From Pelodera strongyloides (taxonomy: Eukaryota; Nematoda; Chromadorea; Rhabditida; Rhabditidae), in NCBI GenBank assembly GCA_036852015.1, contig JAANDG010000141.1, forward strand, positions 62,001 to 126,000: DNA of 64,000 nucleotides, read 5' to 3'. This document shows, piece after piece, positions 1 through 13,800 of the stretch. Position 1 is the stretch's first letter, and each line of letters starts with the position of its first letter. Made by a program: the position numbers and the translations under genes. The notes beneath the pieces are model-generated. The model had not been told where the DNA came from. It saw only the letters and a program-made list of their open reading frames with translations, and did no database searches.

Positions 1-1157
<1,157 letters not shown>

Positions 1158-2431
1158 CCTGACTATTGACTGATTACTGTAGGCCCACTCTCAACAAATC
1201 ACTCACAAAGACGATCGTCTGTGTCTCAGATCAAGAAGCTAGCTTAGCACTAAGCTCAGCCTACTTTCTCTTCTTATATAAATCAACCTGAAAACTCAAC
1301 TAGAGTCAAGAGAGTATAAATAATTGAAGCATATCTAGAATTACTAAAACTACTTACATTGACAATACAAAGGATACCGAAGCTAGGACTGCGCCGGATA
1401 GGAAGTTAGACTTACCTCTCACGAAGCGTAGAGATCGATAAACGTGCAGAGGTGACGAACCGAACGAGAATGACTAGTCATAGAGGACGCGACGCTGCTC
1501 GACTGACGCGTTGCGGTTTACCGCCCTTGACCAATGCGGTCTGCGTGACCTCCCAGTTAGGGAGAATAGGATAAGGAGAGAATTAGAGAATTACAGGCGG
1601 GAGACAACCATGAATTAGCGCGCACTAAAGGGACAGTGCGGGGGGACCCGATGAACTATTGATGACCACCCCGGGTGGATTCAACAATTGTATGGTTCTC
1701 GCCCAGAGGACACATTGAGGATCGCAAGTAATTGTATCTTGATGGCGAGCAATAAATTGATCAATTTTGGACAATTTATGTTGATAGGGATTTATGATAA
1801 TAAAGCAAACATGTGGATTGCACATTTCGCAATAGTTAGTGAACATTTCGAAAAGCCCAAGCATTGCCTCATAATGACGTTCGAACCGTGATTTTGATGC
1901 ATGATTACACTTACCATTAGATAACATGGTTGGCGCATTGAACAGTTCAACTTTTAATAATTAATGGCCCTTTACCGAGTAAAAAGTTAGTCCAACATTC
2001 ATCCTCAAAAACTACAGTAGGCGAACAATTACTCATGAATAGGAATCGGCCAAAGGACCTCCGGTTACTAGCTTTAGCTGTGAGCCGTCGAGACCCCCGG
2101 AGCTTTACCTGTACGTTTTACTGTGCGTAATAAATGTTATATTGCATAACACAGCAATAAAATGGTCAAAGTTATCAGCAAAACACGATCTTCAGAATGA
2201 ACAACTGTAATTAGAGCGCTTTGTTTGCGATTTGTTTCATTTTATGATTTTTGGCACCTCTGATGAATTATCTTTATATATAAATATAAGTGTATATATA
2301 TATATATAGAAGATCGTAAAGCGGTAACGGAAAGTCGCGCCGCGTAAAAATATTTTCTTATGCAGACAAAACTAATTGAGATGGAAGGTTTATTTGGTTC
2401 ATGAACTAGTATATAAGCGACTAAAATAATA
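1158..2431. other. hrp-1 leader/promoter region and intergenic DNA
   Basis: On the minus strand a good splice donor (GAGAG followed by GTAAGTC, exon edge about 1416) could join a noncoding first exon to the acceptor at 1158. The hrp-1 promoter is therefore probably near 1420-1560, which is more GC-rich than the surroundings. From 1620 to 2431 there are only short unconvincing ORFs and an AT dinucleotide run at about 2280-2308. No gene seen. Confidence 0.4.
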
Positions 2432-4937
2432 TTATTTTCTTAGAATCCTGGCCATTCGTCCTGGCAAGAAAAATTCTTCATCAGAAATTACAGTAAATTG
2501 CGGGGCGTCTTCTTGTTGTGCATTAACAGCGTTCTGCAGATCAGTGGATAGGTCTTTGTAATCATCGTAGGGATTGTGTATGCCTGGTTCACCATCCTTT
2601 TCTGATGGAATATTAGTTGCTTCGGATACACCACTTCTTTCAACGGTCCTGCTGTTCTCAAGGGATATTTCGTCGTCTGTGCCAGTCAGCAAGGAACCAT
2701 CGCCCACCAAGTTTGGATTTTGCAGCCTTCCGGCCGCTTTGTATTTTTGAATGTCAACCTGCAAAATCTAATAATTATCTGACAATGAGTATTACAAGTT
2801 TTTGGTACATATCTATATTTTGTAATTTTTATATATAACCATCTTGATAAATAGTTACCCTAGTAAAATGGGAAACAGTCTGTAATAACCGTTGAGGTGA
2901 ATTTGAAAATTTATAGTTTGATGTTTGATCATCCGTGTTTCTCGATAGAAATCAGCTCAGTCAGTAGGGAAGCTGGCTATTTCGAAATGATTGCAGCTAA
3001 CAATGAAAATAATAGGTTACCTTGGGAGTCAGATCTTCCAGCTGTGACTCGTGAATTAATTTTAGCAAATCTTTCTCGGACATGTCTTCTGCTTCAGGAG
3101 TAATTCTAAACGAATAGTAGTCACTCGGGCGGCACTGTCATATACAAACAAACAAAACCTTTAACAAGCAGCATTCAAGGAAACAAATAAATGATCACAC
3201 CGTAACAATTGATCAAATTCGCTTTCAGATGCAGTCGTCGTGTTTCGTCTGGATTTTGAGTATGAGTCCCTAAACAATTTCTTAACCCTCTGCTTGTAGT
3301 TTCGAAGATTATTGCGCATGGTATCCTAGAACTTTGAGTTCGTCGATAAATGCAGATTAGGCAGTCTTCGCTACGGCCACATTGTGATTTTTGGAAACAT
3401 CCGTTTTGTCAAATAATTGAAAGGAGCAAACAACCTGTTGTCGATGTTCACTTTAGGCGCCGGCGTCCATTCTGATGGAAGATCCAGTCCATTGCGAGCT
3501 CGAACCGAACATCTGAAATGAATATGACGTACTATGTATGGAATATAAGTTTTTTAGCCGCATTATTCTGATGTATTTATGAAAGATGCATGGCAATCTG
3601 AAAGGGACGCGGTCACCGTTTTCCCGTTTATATACCTTGTGTTTTTATTATCTAAATGGTACGTAGAACATAGTGTAGGAAAAAGATTGACAGAAAATGC
3701 GCCATAACCGAGCCAATAACCACAGTAACCCTGATCACAATTGTCCATATGAGCGATTAAAAGGGATCGGCTCACCTTAAATTGTGTCTGTTTTTTTTGT
3801 TTCTTTATTTTCTATAAGGGATAATAAAAATTTGGAATACAAAAAGTAGTGCTCAATTTCAATACTCACGAAGATATTGGGTGATAAAGTGGTGGATTGA
3901 TCGGTCCGAAATGCAAAAAGGGCAATTGTCCTGCCTTGTTTGTATAGAGGCAATTACCCTTTTTGCATTTTGGACCGATCAATCCACCACTTTATCACCC
4001 AATATCTTCCTGAGTATTGAAATTGAGCACTACTTTTTGCATTCCAAATTTTTATTATCCCTTATAGAAAATAAAGAAACAAAAAAAACAGACACAATTT
4101 AAGGTGAACCGATCCCTTTAACGGTTTTAATTTGTGTCATATTTCGCGGGCATTATAACATTTGCCTTTTCTTTGGCTTACTGTGGTGCTTGGCCTTGTT
4201 CTACACATTATTCAGATTATAAAAACACTAAGTATGCAAAAGGGACAAAAAGGTGACCGCGTCCCTTTAAATTGTGATCTTTTTCGATCAAAAGAAACGC
4301 TTACCGAACTTCGAAAACGAGATCGGGCAGTCTGAACCTTTCGTCATAACCGGTGTAGACATCAGGAACTTCAATGTCAATCAAAACTCGTTCCTAAGCA
4401 TAACTTGGTTTAATGATTCTTTCCTCTGATTAAACGTTCTCAACTGAGGGCTTGATTTCACAGACAGCGGTGTATCGTCTCAAAACAAGGGAGATACCTC
4501 TTCCGATGATGTCTCTTGTATAAGACACTCCACTTGATATGTACGCTCTTCGGCATCGGCTCCCTCGTCATACCAAAGCTCTGGAGGCGTCCACCTCAGT
4601 TGTATCTGATGAACAGTGGTAGTACCGTCATCCTCACTAAGAATGTACGTCTTTTAGAACAATGGCATGGTACTAGCTTTAGAAAATTATTGTTTCAACA
4701 ATAACTGGAATGAATAATATCAGCGTTGACGTGCATGGATCGGAACCACAAATGTTGTCTGAAATAACTGGGCTGAAAGAAATACACCTAGGCTGAAGTG
4801 AACCTCCGCAGCCAATCTCGAATAGGTGAATTTTTTCACCTCATTTGTATCCGGTTCACTAAAATACGCATCCTAGGTGGTCTTTCCGGCGGTCCATTTT
4901 TATTGAGATCCTTTAGTATTATTTCACCGGTGCCGTG
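2432..4937 (-). CDS. Fibronectin type III domain protein, 5' end unresolved
   Basis: Not recognised by name. Exons on the minus strand: 4937-4840, 4636-4498, 4393-4305, 3512-3435, about 3318-3201, 3123-3021 and 2758-2432 (stop). The second to fourth exons encode one FN3 fold: strand B with LRWTPPELW, then ERTYQVECL, and strands F-G with FEVRCSVRARNG followed by PSEWTP. The first exon ends a preceding segment and has PPERPPRMRI, typical of a linker entering an FN3 module. After the FN3 comes a basic stretch (MRNNLRNYKQRVKKLFR) and an acidic Ser/Thr tail of about 140 residues, resembling a receptor cytoplasmic tail. No membrane helix was found. Phase agrees at every junction except 3435 to 3318, where an exon or alternative acceptor is missing. 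No start codon was identified; further exons may lie above 4937. The intron 3513-4304 carries a foldback element. Confidence 0.6.
3601..4268. mobile_element. Foldback/MITE element with a second, related element nested in it
   Basis: The outer ends are inverted copies of AAAGGGACGCGGTCACC (left 3601-3617; right ending 4268), with imperfectly matching subterminal arms on both sides. Inside, about 3759-4121 is a near-perfect palindrome of roughly 360 bp whose ends (AAAGGGATCGG and its inverse) belong to the same TIR type. The centre is near 3935-3950. It encodes nothing convincing, so it is non-autonomous. Flanking TTAA/TA-like bases may be the target site, but no clean duplication is visible for the outer element. 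It sits wholly inside an intron of the FN3 gene. Confidence 0.75.
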
Positions 4938-7900
4938 CTTAAATTGTTTGTTGAACTATTTTTCATTTCTTTTAACGGAGGTGAGATAGGGCCTTGCTTC
5001 GTACACACGAGTGAATGCTACATATAATGCAATGCAAAGCTTTCGTCAGCTTACCATATTCTCGAGAATGCTAGCTTACTCATCAATTTACATACTCGCG
5101 CGATAGTTAGTGAAAGCTTACATTTACAGTAACCAATGGCGGGCGGCAAAATACCACGGAATATAATAAGGTTGTAAATAAGGAGCGAGCTAGGTGTTGC
5201 ATAGAGGTAGAGTATTGCAAGATTGAGATGGTTTATGCATTGCTTAAGGAGGTCATACGAATCGGAGAGATAATCGTCCGTATTGATATGGATTATCTAT
5301 TGTGCTGTATCTAAAATCACATGCAAATGAGCTGCGTGGAAGGTCAATTGCATAAGTTGTCTAACCCAGGGACCAAATGAACTGCTTCGGATTATCGTGA
5401 AATGGTAGACTAATTTAAAAGTATCATACAGTGTACAATACTTTGCTTAGTTGACGATGTGCTTCACGCGCTGGCAGACAAATTCCCGCTTTGTGCGCGT
5501 TCGTGCAGTTCTGTTAATCATTTTTCATCCACCAACTTACACAATTGAAACAATCAAAAATTAAAGAAATAGATTATTGGTACCATAACGTTTCTCTGAT
5601 CAGTGGAAGAGGCTGATTACCACGTGTCACTTCAATCTGAATAATCATGAGTCACTAGTACTGACTAGAATAGTCCATGCTCACGCTGTAAATAGATGTG
5701 GCGTGATCCAAGTGCATGCCATTCACGTGTAAGAAAATCGTCCCATAATTCCGTCACCGCCCCATCCCGTAGGACTACCTTTGCGGACTATTCTTTTCGA
5801 GTACCTGCAATAGTTTCTTGAAATCAAAAAATGCAGAATAGTGCAATCTTCTTTTCTGCTTGATGCACTGGTGTTGTCTTTGCACTTTCTTGTATGTCTA
5901 CGTTCAAGTGGGATTTGGATAGAATGGGACCAATGGACCAATTCGCTCACACTTTGTTTGTTTGCATTTTATGCGTACTTTCATTCTGGCCTCATTGAGC
6001 TCCCCTCGAAGTTGATCTGTTCATAAGGGCTAAAATGAGGCTATGCTTAAAGGGAAGGAGTCTATTTATAGCAAGTGTAAAAAAAATCAAATTCAAATAT
6101 GATCACAACAGCAAACCACAAGCTCAACTACTCGTTTAGATATGTACATGTTTGTCCCACTTCCTTAACCTTACCATACATATATGCTAGAGTAAGTAGA
6201 GCGAGGAATTGAAAAGAGGGAGTCTTGACTTGCCCTGGGAAAATCAAGATTCTCTTCGTTAAATTGATCTCTCTGTACTTACTCTATTTTTTCACACTAA
6301 TAAAAATAAGTACAATATAACGTTTGCGAAGTGTCTTTAAGTCTTTCGACTGATTTTGTTAAGTTCAAAGCGTACCATCTTTCCCGATTGTATTATCTGT
6401 TGTTGTGTAGCCGGAATGTGGCGTTGTGTAGTTGAGGTGTAGTAGTTATCCCCACCTTTTGGGGGAAGATTATAAACGGCTCTTGCAAGGTTACTTATTA
6501 TTAGCTGTAAAAAGCTGACAATGTTGTTTTCGGGGAGAGGTCTTATGCGAACTTTGTACGTTGCTTTTCCGAAAAAATGGCGACGTTGCAAATTGGGTGT
6601 TCTTTCGTTTAACCTTTGTCCTTTTGGAATTTGAGACTTCAGGTCGGCTAAACTTTTAAAACGAAAGGAACTACTGCCTCATGACCGATTAGAGCGTGTT
6701 GTTTCGGAAGAAAGTAAGAAGCCTCCGTATTTCTTATATTATGTGTGTCTGTATATTCACCTGCCCCTCTTTGTTTGTTTAGCATCGACTAGAGCCAAGG
6801 CATAAGTGTCCCTTCATAATCTCCACTCTCCTTCAACGAAGGCCACCCATCTTTTACGATTTATACAACCACTTTCGCAACCATATTAGGATAATGAGTA
6901 TGTTCTAAATGAATCAAACAGAGTAATTCATATGGCTACATTTCGAATTATATATTTGTTTCACTCGTTCCGCAGTTTTTCAACTTTTGCAAAAGGTGCT
7001 TAAGAAATTCTTTTACGATGCGACCTGTGAAACGAATGGAACATTGATTTCGCTTTGAGATTAATAGTTTGCCAACCGCGTGTGCGCTTATACAGCAATG
7101 CTTCTTGCACACTGTCCGAAACATAGTACAAGACCTATCCCAATTTGCAGGGAAAATATTCAATTACGTGAACCTTGTGCACTTCCAAATAAAGCATTAT
7201 TTTATCAATTGAATATATACTCCCTCGATTGTTAATTTTCAATATAAATAGAATAATTGAACCAAGAACAAATTCCGGTTTTTTCCATAATGTTTATTTA
7301 TTTCACTCAGCACCTTTCCGAAGACGGTGAGTAACCTTACGGTGTGCTGTTGTGAAACTTTCAGATAACACGAACCAAATTGTACCTGGTAAAAATTTAC
7401 AACTTTATTGTGAAAGGAAAAGAGTCATATTTAAAGCCGAATAAAGTCCCTTAAAATTCAGTCGTATTATTTTTTGCAAACGTGTTGAACTTTTTCTTGA
7501 ACCCGTTGGAATATTGATTCCCAAAAAAAAAACTAAAATAATGATAATCCTTCCATTCGTGTTTTAATATCCTCAGTCGATTCTGTTTACTTGTGAGTGT
7601 GACATTCTTTATGTGTGTCTGGCGAGTGATAATGCCACGTGAGAGTAGCACCGTTGATAACCTTTTCACAAGATCACGCGCCTTCTTTTTGAACTATTGT
7701 CCTGCTGTAATTAATCTCCAAAAAATTGCTCCAGATTGTTTGAGATTAAATCCCAACAAAAAGCTATATTCAGTGTCTGAATTCTTTGTCTAAACAGCAT
7801 GGTGATAATAGAAAGCGAACGGTCTGTGGGCGGGTCCAATCGCTGTCTAGTCTTGTAATATTTATGCTTCTTTGTATTGTTGCCTCACTCTAGCAGACGG

Positions 7901-8718
7901 CGCAGGTCTCTCGAAAGATAATGGTTAAGCTAGAGCATATACGCTCAAACTAAACGTGTGGATTCTTCATCTTGTAAAGAATGTACTTACTTTCGATTGT
8001 TATGAGTCAAATATTAAATTCACAACCGATGACTACGTAACGTTACATTTGCGTGCAACACGTAGTTTGTTCTTGGGTTTCAATAAGATTGCCCACTGTT
8101 TCTATCAAATTGAACTCGTGATCCTTTTAAAGTGTTGAACGGACCATTTTTTTTTCGTGTTTCGATCGTAGATGGTATTCGAGATATGATCTCAACATGT
8201 ATGTGACATGACCTTACCCATCCCACAAGAGTGAGAGTGTTATGCTGGGGAGCGGTGGGTGGTGAAACAAAAATGTTCCATCCCGCCTTGGGTACTCCCC
8301 CATTCCCACACACCTCCCACAACACTCACCTCAATCAGTGCTTTTTGTTGGCTGTCCCATCCGCCTGCTAACCATTAATTCCCAACTGACAAAAGAAAAT
8401 CGTGTGCTTTATGCCAGTGAGCCGCGGCATCACGCGACCGGTGTGTCCTTGTTAAACTTCTTAGAAAATAGTTCCGCTTTCTCTCAGCTTATCTCAATTT
8501 TCTAATAAATTATCTGCCATTAATGATACATCTAGTGCAGAATCTAAAAAAATGTACGTCGAGCTTATTTTTTAAATTAATTACAGCTGTGTTAGTTTAC
8601 AATAGCGTTTCTATTTCCTTTAAGGCACTTTGGCCACAGAAAGTCTTCGTCGAACATACCATACGTTAATACTCAATACTAACAAAAGCTTCAGGGTCTT
8701 GCGCAATATGTGTGTGTG
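4938..8718. other. Non-coding stretch upstream of the FN3 gene
   Basis: Presumed promoter and possibly undetected 5' exons of the FN3 gene. I found no ORF with recognisable protein motifs. The part 6046-6310 looks like a short repeat related to the AAAGGGAC-ended MITEs (listed separately). The ORF at 6337-6591 on the minus strand has no recognisable features. Confidence 0.4.
6046..6305. repeat. Probable degenerate MITE with internal inverted repeat
   Basis: Begins with TTAAAGGGA, the TIR type of the elements at 3601-4268 and 15311-15547. It shares with the latter an AGTGTGAAAAAAT-type stretch next to TACTTACTCTA. Inverted arms TAGAGTAAGTA (6188-6198) and TACTTACTCTA (6276-6286) face each other. 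The far end is not defined, so the boundary is approximate. Confidence 0.4.
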
Positions 8719-8991
8719 CTAATTTGGTAATTGTATCAACCACTTGTCACACGTGTTGTCAATGCCTGAGGCCCTTAACGAGCAATATGAGCACACATCC
8801 TCCCATAAGGTGCATACCTCGAAAATTGGTGGTTTGATCTGGACCTCTGTGCATTGAGCGTCCAGCGCATTACAATACGTAATATTTGAGCAACGGCCAG
8901 AGCTCGATCGCTTGTCATCGTCGTGGTTCATCTCGGGCACCACTATAATCAAAGCCAACACTAACCTTTTTTTTGCAATCATGAGACACAT
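8719..8991 (-). CDS. Possible small secreted cysteine-rich protein
   Basis: A 90-codon minus-strand ORF. The N-terminus (MIAKKRLVLALIIVV, from the second Met) looks like a signal peptide and is followed by a Lys/Arg-Ser stretch and eight cysteines. A good splice donor (GAG followed by GTATGC at 8818-8817) lies inside the ORF, so the real first coding exon may be only 8991-8818 with further exons at lower coordinates. I could not connect them in phase. No family recognised. It may be a chance ORF. Confidence 0.3.
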   Translation of the reverse strand: MCLMIAKKRLVLALIIVVPEMNHDDDKRSSSGRCSNITYCNALDAQCTEVQIKPPIFEVCTLWEDVCSYCSLRASGIDNTCDKWLIQLPN

Positions 8992-10808
8992 TCCGTCTTA
9001 CAACGAATTTCTTCAAAATTTTTATTTCTATCGTCGCATGTTATAAACCGTAATTAGATTTGGTTGAATTTTCGTTGTTTGCAAAATCCGGTTAAGGTTG
9101 TTGCTTGGGTAAAAGTGCAACTTAAATTTGTTGTTCCGGCAAATGCCCTCTGCCCCCATATCATTGCCCTTTGTACCTGTTCCGAGCAGAGTTTGTTTAT
9201 AATTTAAAGCACGTAGGTAGGAACAAATTTTTATGACTTGCCGCACCAATGGATCGGGGAAACAGCAAATTTAACTCCATAGTTAAAAGCTGCGAAAACG
9301 CATGGTCAACGTCAGTTCCTATCTGTCTACCACGCGGCTTCCCTGCGTCTCTGCTGCCCTGTTCAGCGCCTGCTTTCACTGCTCCTCTCCGTCTGCCATG
9401 ATCTCTAGGCGGTGTGGCGCCACCGTTACACTTTATCACGTGGCTTACTAAAAGACCGGCCAACCACCGCTTCATTTGAAGAAGACAAAAAGAGAAAGAG
9501 GAGGCTCGATATCTAAATTTTATTCGTTATTGTTCTTCTGTACTCGTTTGCTGTATTTTATCGCTAGCGTCTGAATTACTATTCTGTATTGAAAAGTCAA
9601 ATTTATTTTATAATTCCTCAATACTGCACATATGTTGTGTAATCTATTGTAGCTATTCAACATTTGTTTATCGTTTTCTATGAGAATCATTCCTTTGTAA
9701 CAGTCGTATTATTGTAAAGCTGTCTGGAAAAGTGATATCATTCGATTCCTTTTCTGTGATATTATTTTGTATTGTTTTCATTTATCATGTTTCGAGAATC
9801 ATAAATATTCTACCATAACATTGTGCAGTTGCTGGACTAAAGCACACGCATCTCTGATCGATTCAAAGAAAGAAACGCGTCGCAATTTTTTATCCCACAC
9901 TCTATCGCAATCTTCCCGCCCTGTCATTTTTCCTTTCATTTTATATTAATCTTTCCTATGTATCTGGGTGGTATCCCGAGGTTATGAAATTGTGGGGTTC
10001 CTATGTTTGTAACTTACCATTAATGCAAACTTTCGCTTATCTATTTTAAGTTGTGATTATTCGCTTGTGAGCCCATTTCGCAAACGGTTTTGTTTCTGTT
10101 ATCGAATGTACTAGTGCACTTATTCTTGCCACAACAACATATTTAGGTCTTTTAGCATTGATGTGTTGTTGTTGGTTTTCCCGTTCTCTGAACGAGACGA
10201 AAATTACCATTTTCTTTATGTTTTATCAAAAAATCACATGGACCATGAGCAATTTCTTCTGAACTGCAACATCAAGAGTGATCGTACATTGTGACCGCCA
10301 TTAGATTGCATCTCGCGGTTGGCAACAAACTTGTTATCCTATTTGTTGCAATGCTCCAACAACTGGTGAGCACGTCAGTAAGCAAGTGCATCTGTTTGTG
10401 CAATTCCATTCCGTTCTAAAGCCGCTATTTATCGGAATCTGAAATGTTTTCCATTTCTCTCAGTTCTGCTTGCAGGTGATACGTCTGACTAGTAAACATA
10501 GCGCTGTCTGCGGCACACTTTTGCAGTATTTATAAATGACCAATCTCCGTAAACAGTTTTTCCCTACTGTATTACACTAGTATCCGGGCTTTTGACTTGG
10601 TGAAAGCTAAGCTTTTAGAGGGATAAACAGGCCCACCGTTTATAAATATGTACTTATATTCATGACATGTCATGACAACTAACTGATTAAAGTTGCATTT
10701 CTTTATTTACACTCTCTTTCAATATATTTCCTCTCTATTTTGTGATCTCTAACACATAAGTGCACTCTTCGTTTAAAGTGCAGTCGAATTTACTGTATGT
10801 CGTTTCAG
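8992..10808. other. Upstream region of atgl-1
   Basis: Intergenic between a weak minus-strand ORF and atgl-1. The part 9300-9480 is clearly more GC-rich than its surroundings and carries overlapping ORFs on both strands without recognisable motifs. It could be a promoter or noncoding exon, but I see no proof. The acceptor CGTTTCAG ending at 10808 precedes the atgl-1 start by six bases and is the likely spliced-leader site. Confidence 0.35.
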
Positions 10809-10814
10809 GTAGCA

Positions 10815-13800
10815 ATGAATATGGTAAATAGTGATCCAAGCAAATTTAATTTATCGTTCTCGGGATGTGGTTTTTTATGTATATATCATGCAGGAGTCGC
10901 AGCTGCCATTAAGGTATTTATATACACTTTTCATATACTCTTTAAATTAAGCGGGTTTTGCGAAATAATCTCTCCACTTCTTTCAGTCAGTAAGACATGC
11001 ATAATTTGCCTGAAAAAAACAAGGCATAATTTAGCGACATTTTAGGAATATGCTCCTCAACTTACGCAACACAAGATCTCGGGTGCCAGTGCTGGTTCGA
11101 TTATCGCTGCCGGTCTTCTGTGCGACATCTGTATCAGTCAAGCCACTTCAACGGTGCTCAAGGTTGTCAGTCAGGTTCGTTCCAAGCCTTTTCCTGGTCC
11201 CGAATATCATTATATTCATGGAAACATTCCTTACTTGCGTTATCAACCACCCAGAATATTTTTGCACAGTTTAATAAACACGATATTTAGGCTCGATCAC
11301 GGTCTCTTGGTCCTCTTCATCCGGCGTTCAATCTTCTCGGTATCGTTAGGGAGGAAATTATACGGACAATGCCTGCAGATGCATATATTAGGTATACTTC
11401 AATCCTGAAACGTGGCGTTTGCAGGTTTGCTAGGAGTAATCTGTCCTTGTACTCTTGTATGCTTTTACAGGTGCACGAATCGGCTTCAGATCTCATTGAC
11501 AAGATGGCGTGATATGAAGAATGTCGTTGTAACGGAGTACGCATCGAACAAGGAACTGATCGATGTAAGTCACTTAGAAGATAGAAGATACAAGATAGAA
11601 GGTAGAAGGTAGAAGAAGATCGTTCGTGTCTAATAGGTTGCAACGAACAATTCAAGAGTGCTGTATGCTTATTCCAACTTTCAGGCGATCATCTGCTCGT
11701 GCTTTATCCCCGTTTATTGTGGCCTTGTACCTCCCACATACCGTGGAGAAGAGTACATCGATGGAGGATTCACGGACAATCAGCCGGCATTCGACGAACA
11801 CACTGTTACAGTGTCCCCATTCAGTGGGGAGAGTGATATCTGCCCGCCGGATTGGGACTCATCCAGGTAAATCATAGACGCATTTATCTAGTGTAACACT
11901 AGTAATAAACATGAGTGGACCATAAACTAGCAGAAATATGAATAAGCGCTGCCAGATAGAGTATTATTGTGCGAGGTCCTTTGTTCATCAGCAATTCTCC
12001 AATTTAGTTTCTTCGGCATCGAATTTTCACACACTTCAATTCGTTTCACCACTCGGAACCTCTTCCGCCTCACTGCTTGTTTGATGCCTCCTACCACAGA
12101 GGACTGCTCCAAGATGTGCCTTCAGGGATTCGAGGACGCGCTTCGATTCCTTACGAAAAATAGTAAGTACTCTTGGTTTGTGTTTGCGCGGCGTTGTAGG
12201 TTTACTGCGTTCAGGGAATTTCATTTCATAACTTTCAGGTATGGCTCCTTGCATTCGCTGCCTCACAATTCAAACCAATGTCTCCAATCCGCCTCCTTCT
12301 CTGGTTTCTCCAAATAGCAACACCACTCTCTCACCACTCGCTCCATCTCGAACCAAATCAGCCAACCAGCTAACTTCCAACACTAGTTCAAGGTATGTTT
12401 CTACTTTCTTTTATACCGTACATGTTTTTTATAGTACTATTTATTCCGATAGGGTCCTTTTTAGTTCTTTTGTGAACTTGATTCTTTTATGCTTACTATA
12501 TTTACTTCAGAAGGCGTCTAGAATCCGAATGTGAGACTTGCTGCGAGAGCGAGCATGTTTACAATTCTCAGGTTTCTGAAGTCTTTCCGTCAATCATGAA
12601 GAGAAGTAAGTTCGTTCTGTTCAGTAAGCCCTAAAATTCCATTAGGAGATGTGTGCCACCTAGGCTATTCTCATGTATGCATTACATGTTTCATAATCAT
12701 ATGCGTTCAGCACTCGCCGAAGCTGCCGCTGCCGAGGAATCTATCTTCAAATACCTTTTGTCTTTCCGCATTATTCGTTATGCACGGACCGCGATGGGAA
12801 TCTCGAAACTGCCCATTGATATGCTCGTGATCTTTGTCAAGAAGTAAGTCATCCTCCATACTGTAATAATGCTTTGTTTACTTCCTTTCCATCTGGCGTA
12901 GGCCCAGAAATAATATTAAATGTTTTCGCATTATCACACACAATCAGGTGTTTGCTCTCTTCTTCAAAACACGGTGACCACATGTTGTCTGCTCCAAAGA
13001 CTAAACGTCCGCTTTATTGTGAAAAACTAATATGTATTCGATAATACGTTGTTCGCGCCAATCAAAGTCTTCACTTATTTTTTTATGTCCTTTATTTATA
13101 CACTGTAAGGAAATGCTTCCTGCATTGTTAGCTGCTTTTACGAACGTTTCTCCGCGCCTAGACTATTAGCATTCCACACATTATTATATCTTTATTAAGA
13201 ATCCGAAGAGAAATGTATGTGTGTTCCTTTTGTAATGCACTCCTGCCTTGTCCCTTTCCTTTCTTTTTCTTCCGCTTTTCGTACTTATGTTTACTTTGAT
13301 GAAGGACAATTAATTTTCTGTGAAAACAGTTGTTGCTCCTCTCATTTTCGCGATTTTTTGAAACATTTCTCAGTTTTGTGATGTCAGTGAACCACGTGAG
13401 GTGATGTAACGGTCAACCATAACATTCGAAAGGTTTTTGTGTAAACAAGTTTTTTTCTTTGCGGTTTAGGGCTGAATAAGCTTCATATACGAGAGTATGG
13501 ACCTTTTTAGTAATAATTGTTTTATGTTTCAGTGTGATCGGCTGGCTGAACGCTGTGGTGGCTCCAGAATGGCTGACGAACAAATTGAAATCAATTGTGA
13601 GCTTTGTCTACGCGGAAATCGACCATCACAGAAGCAAATTGTCTGCTAGGTGAGTATTAACCTATCCATTAGTGTGAAAGAACAGACTTCTGAGCGAAGA
13701 TCAGTTGAATCCTTCATTCATTCTAAATCCTGTGCGTTTCTCTATAGTGATAGGTGTAGCTGTGTTTTGTTTTATACTTTCATACTTTATTTTCCAGGTA

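Noticed and set aside
3881..4102. 73-codon plus-strand ORF
   Set aside because: Lies inside the palindromic MITE; the reverse complement gives a mirrored ORF. Not a gene.
9197..9475. GC-richer minus-strand ORF with Arg/Gly content
   Set aside because: Composition is suggestive, but overlapping ORFs exist on the other strand and no family or splice structure supports either.
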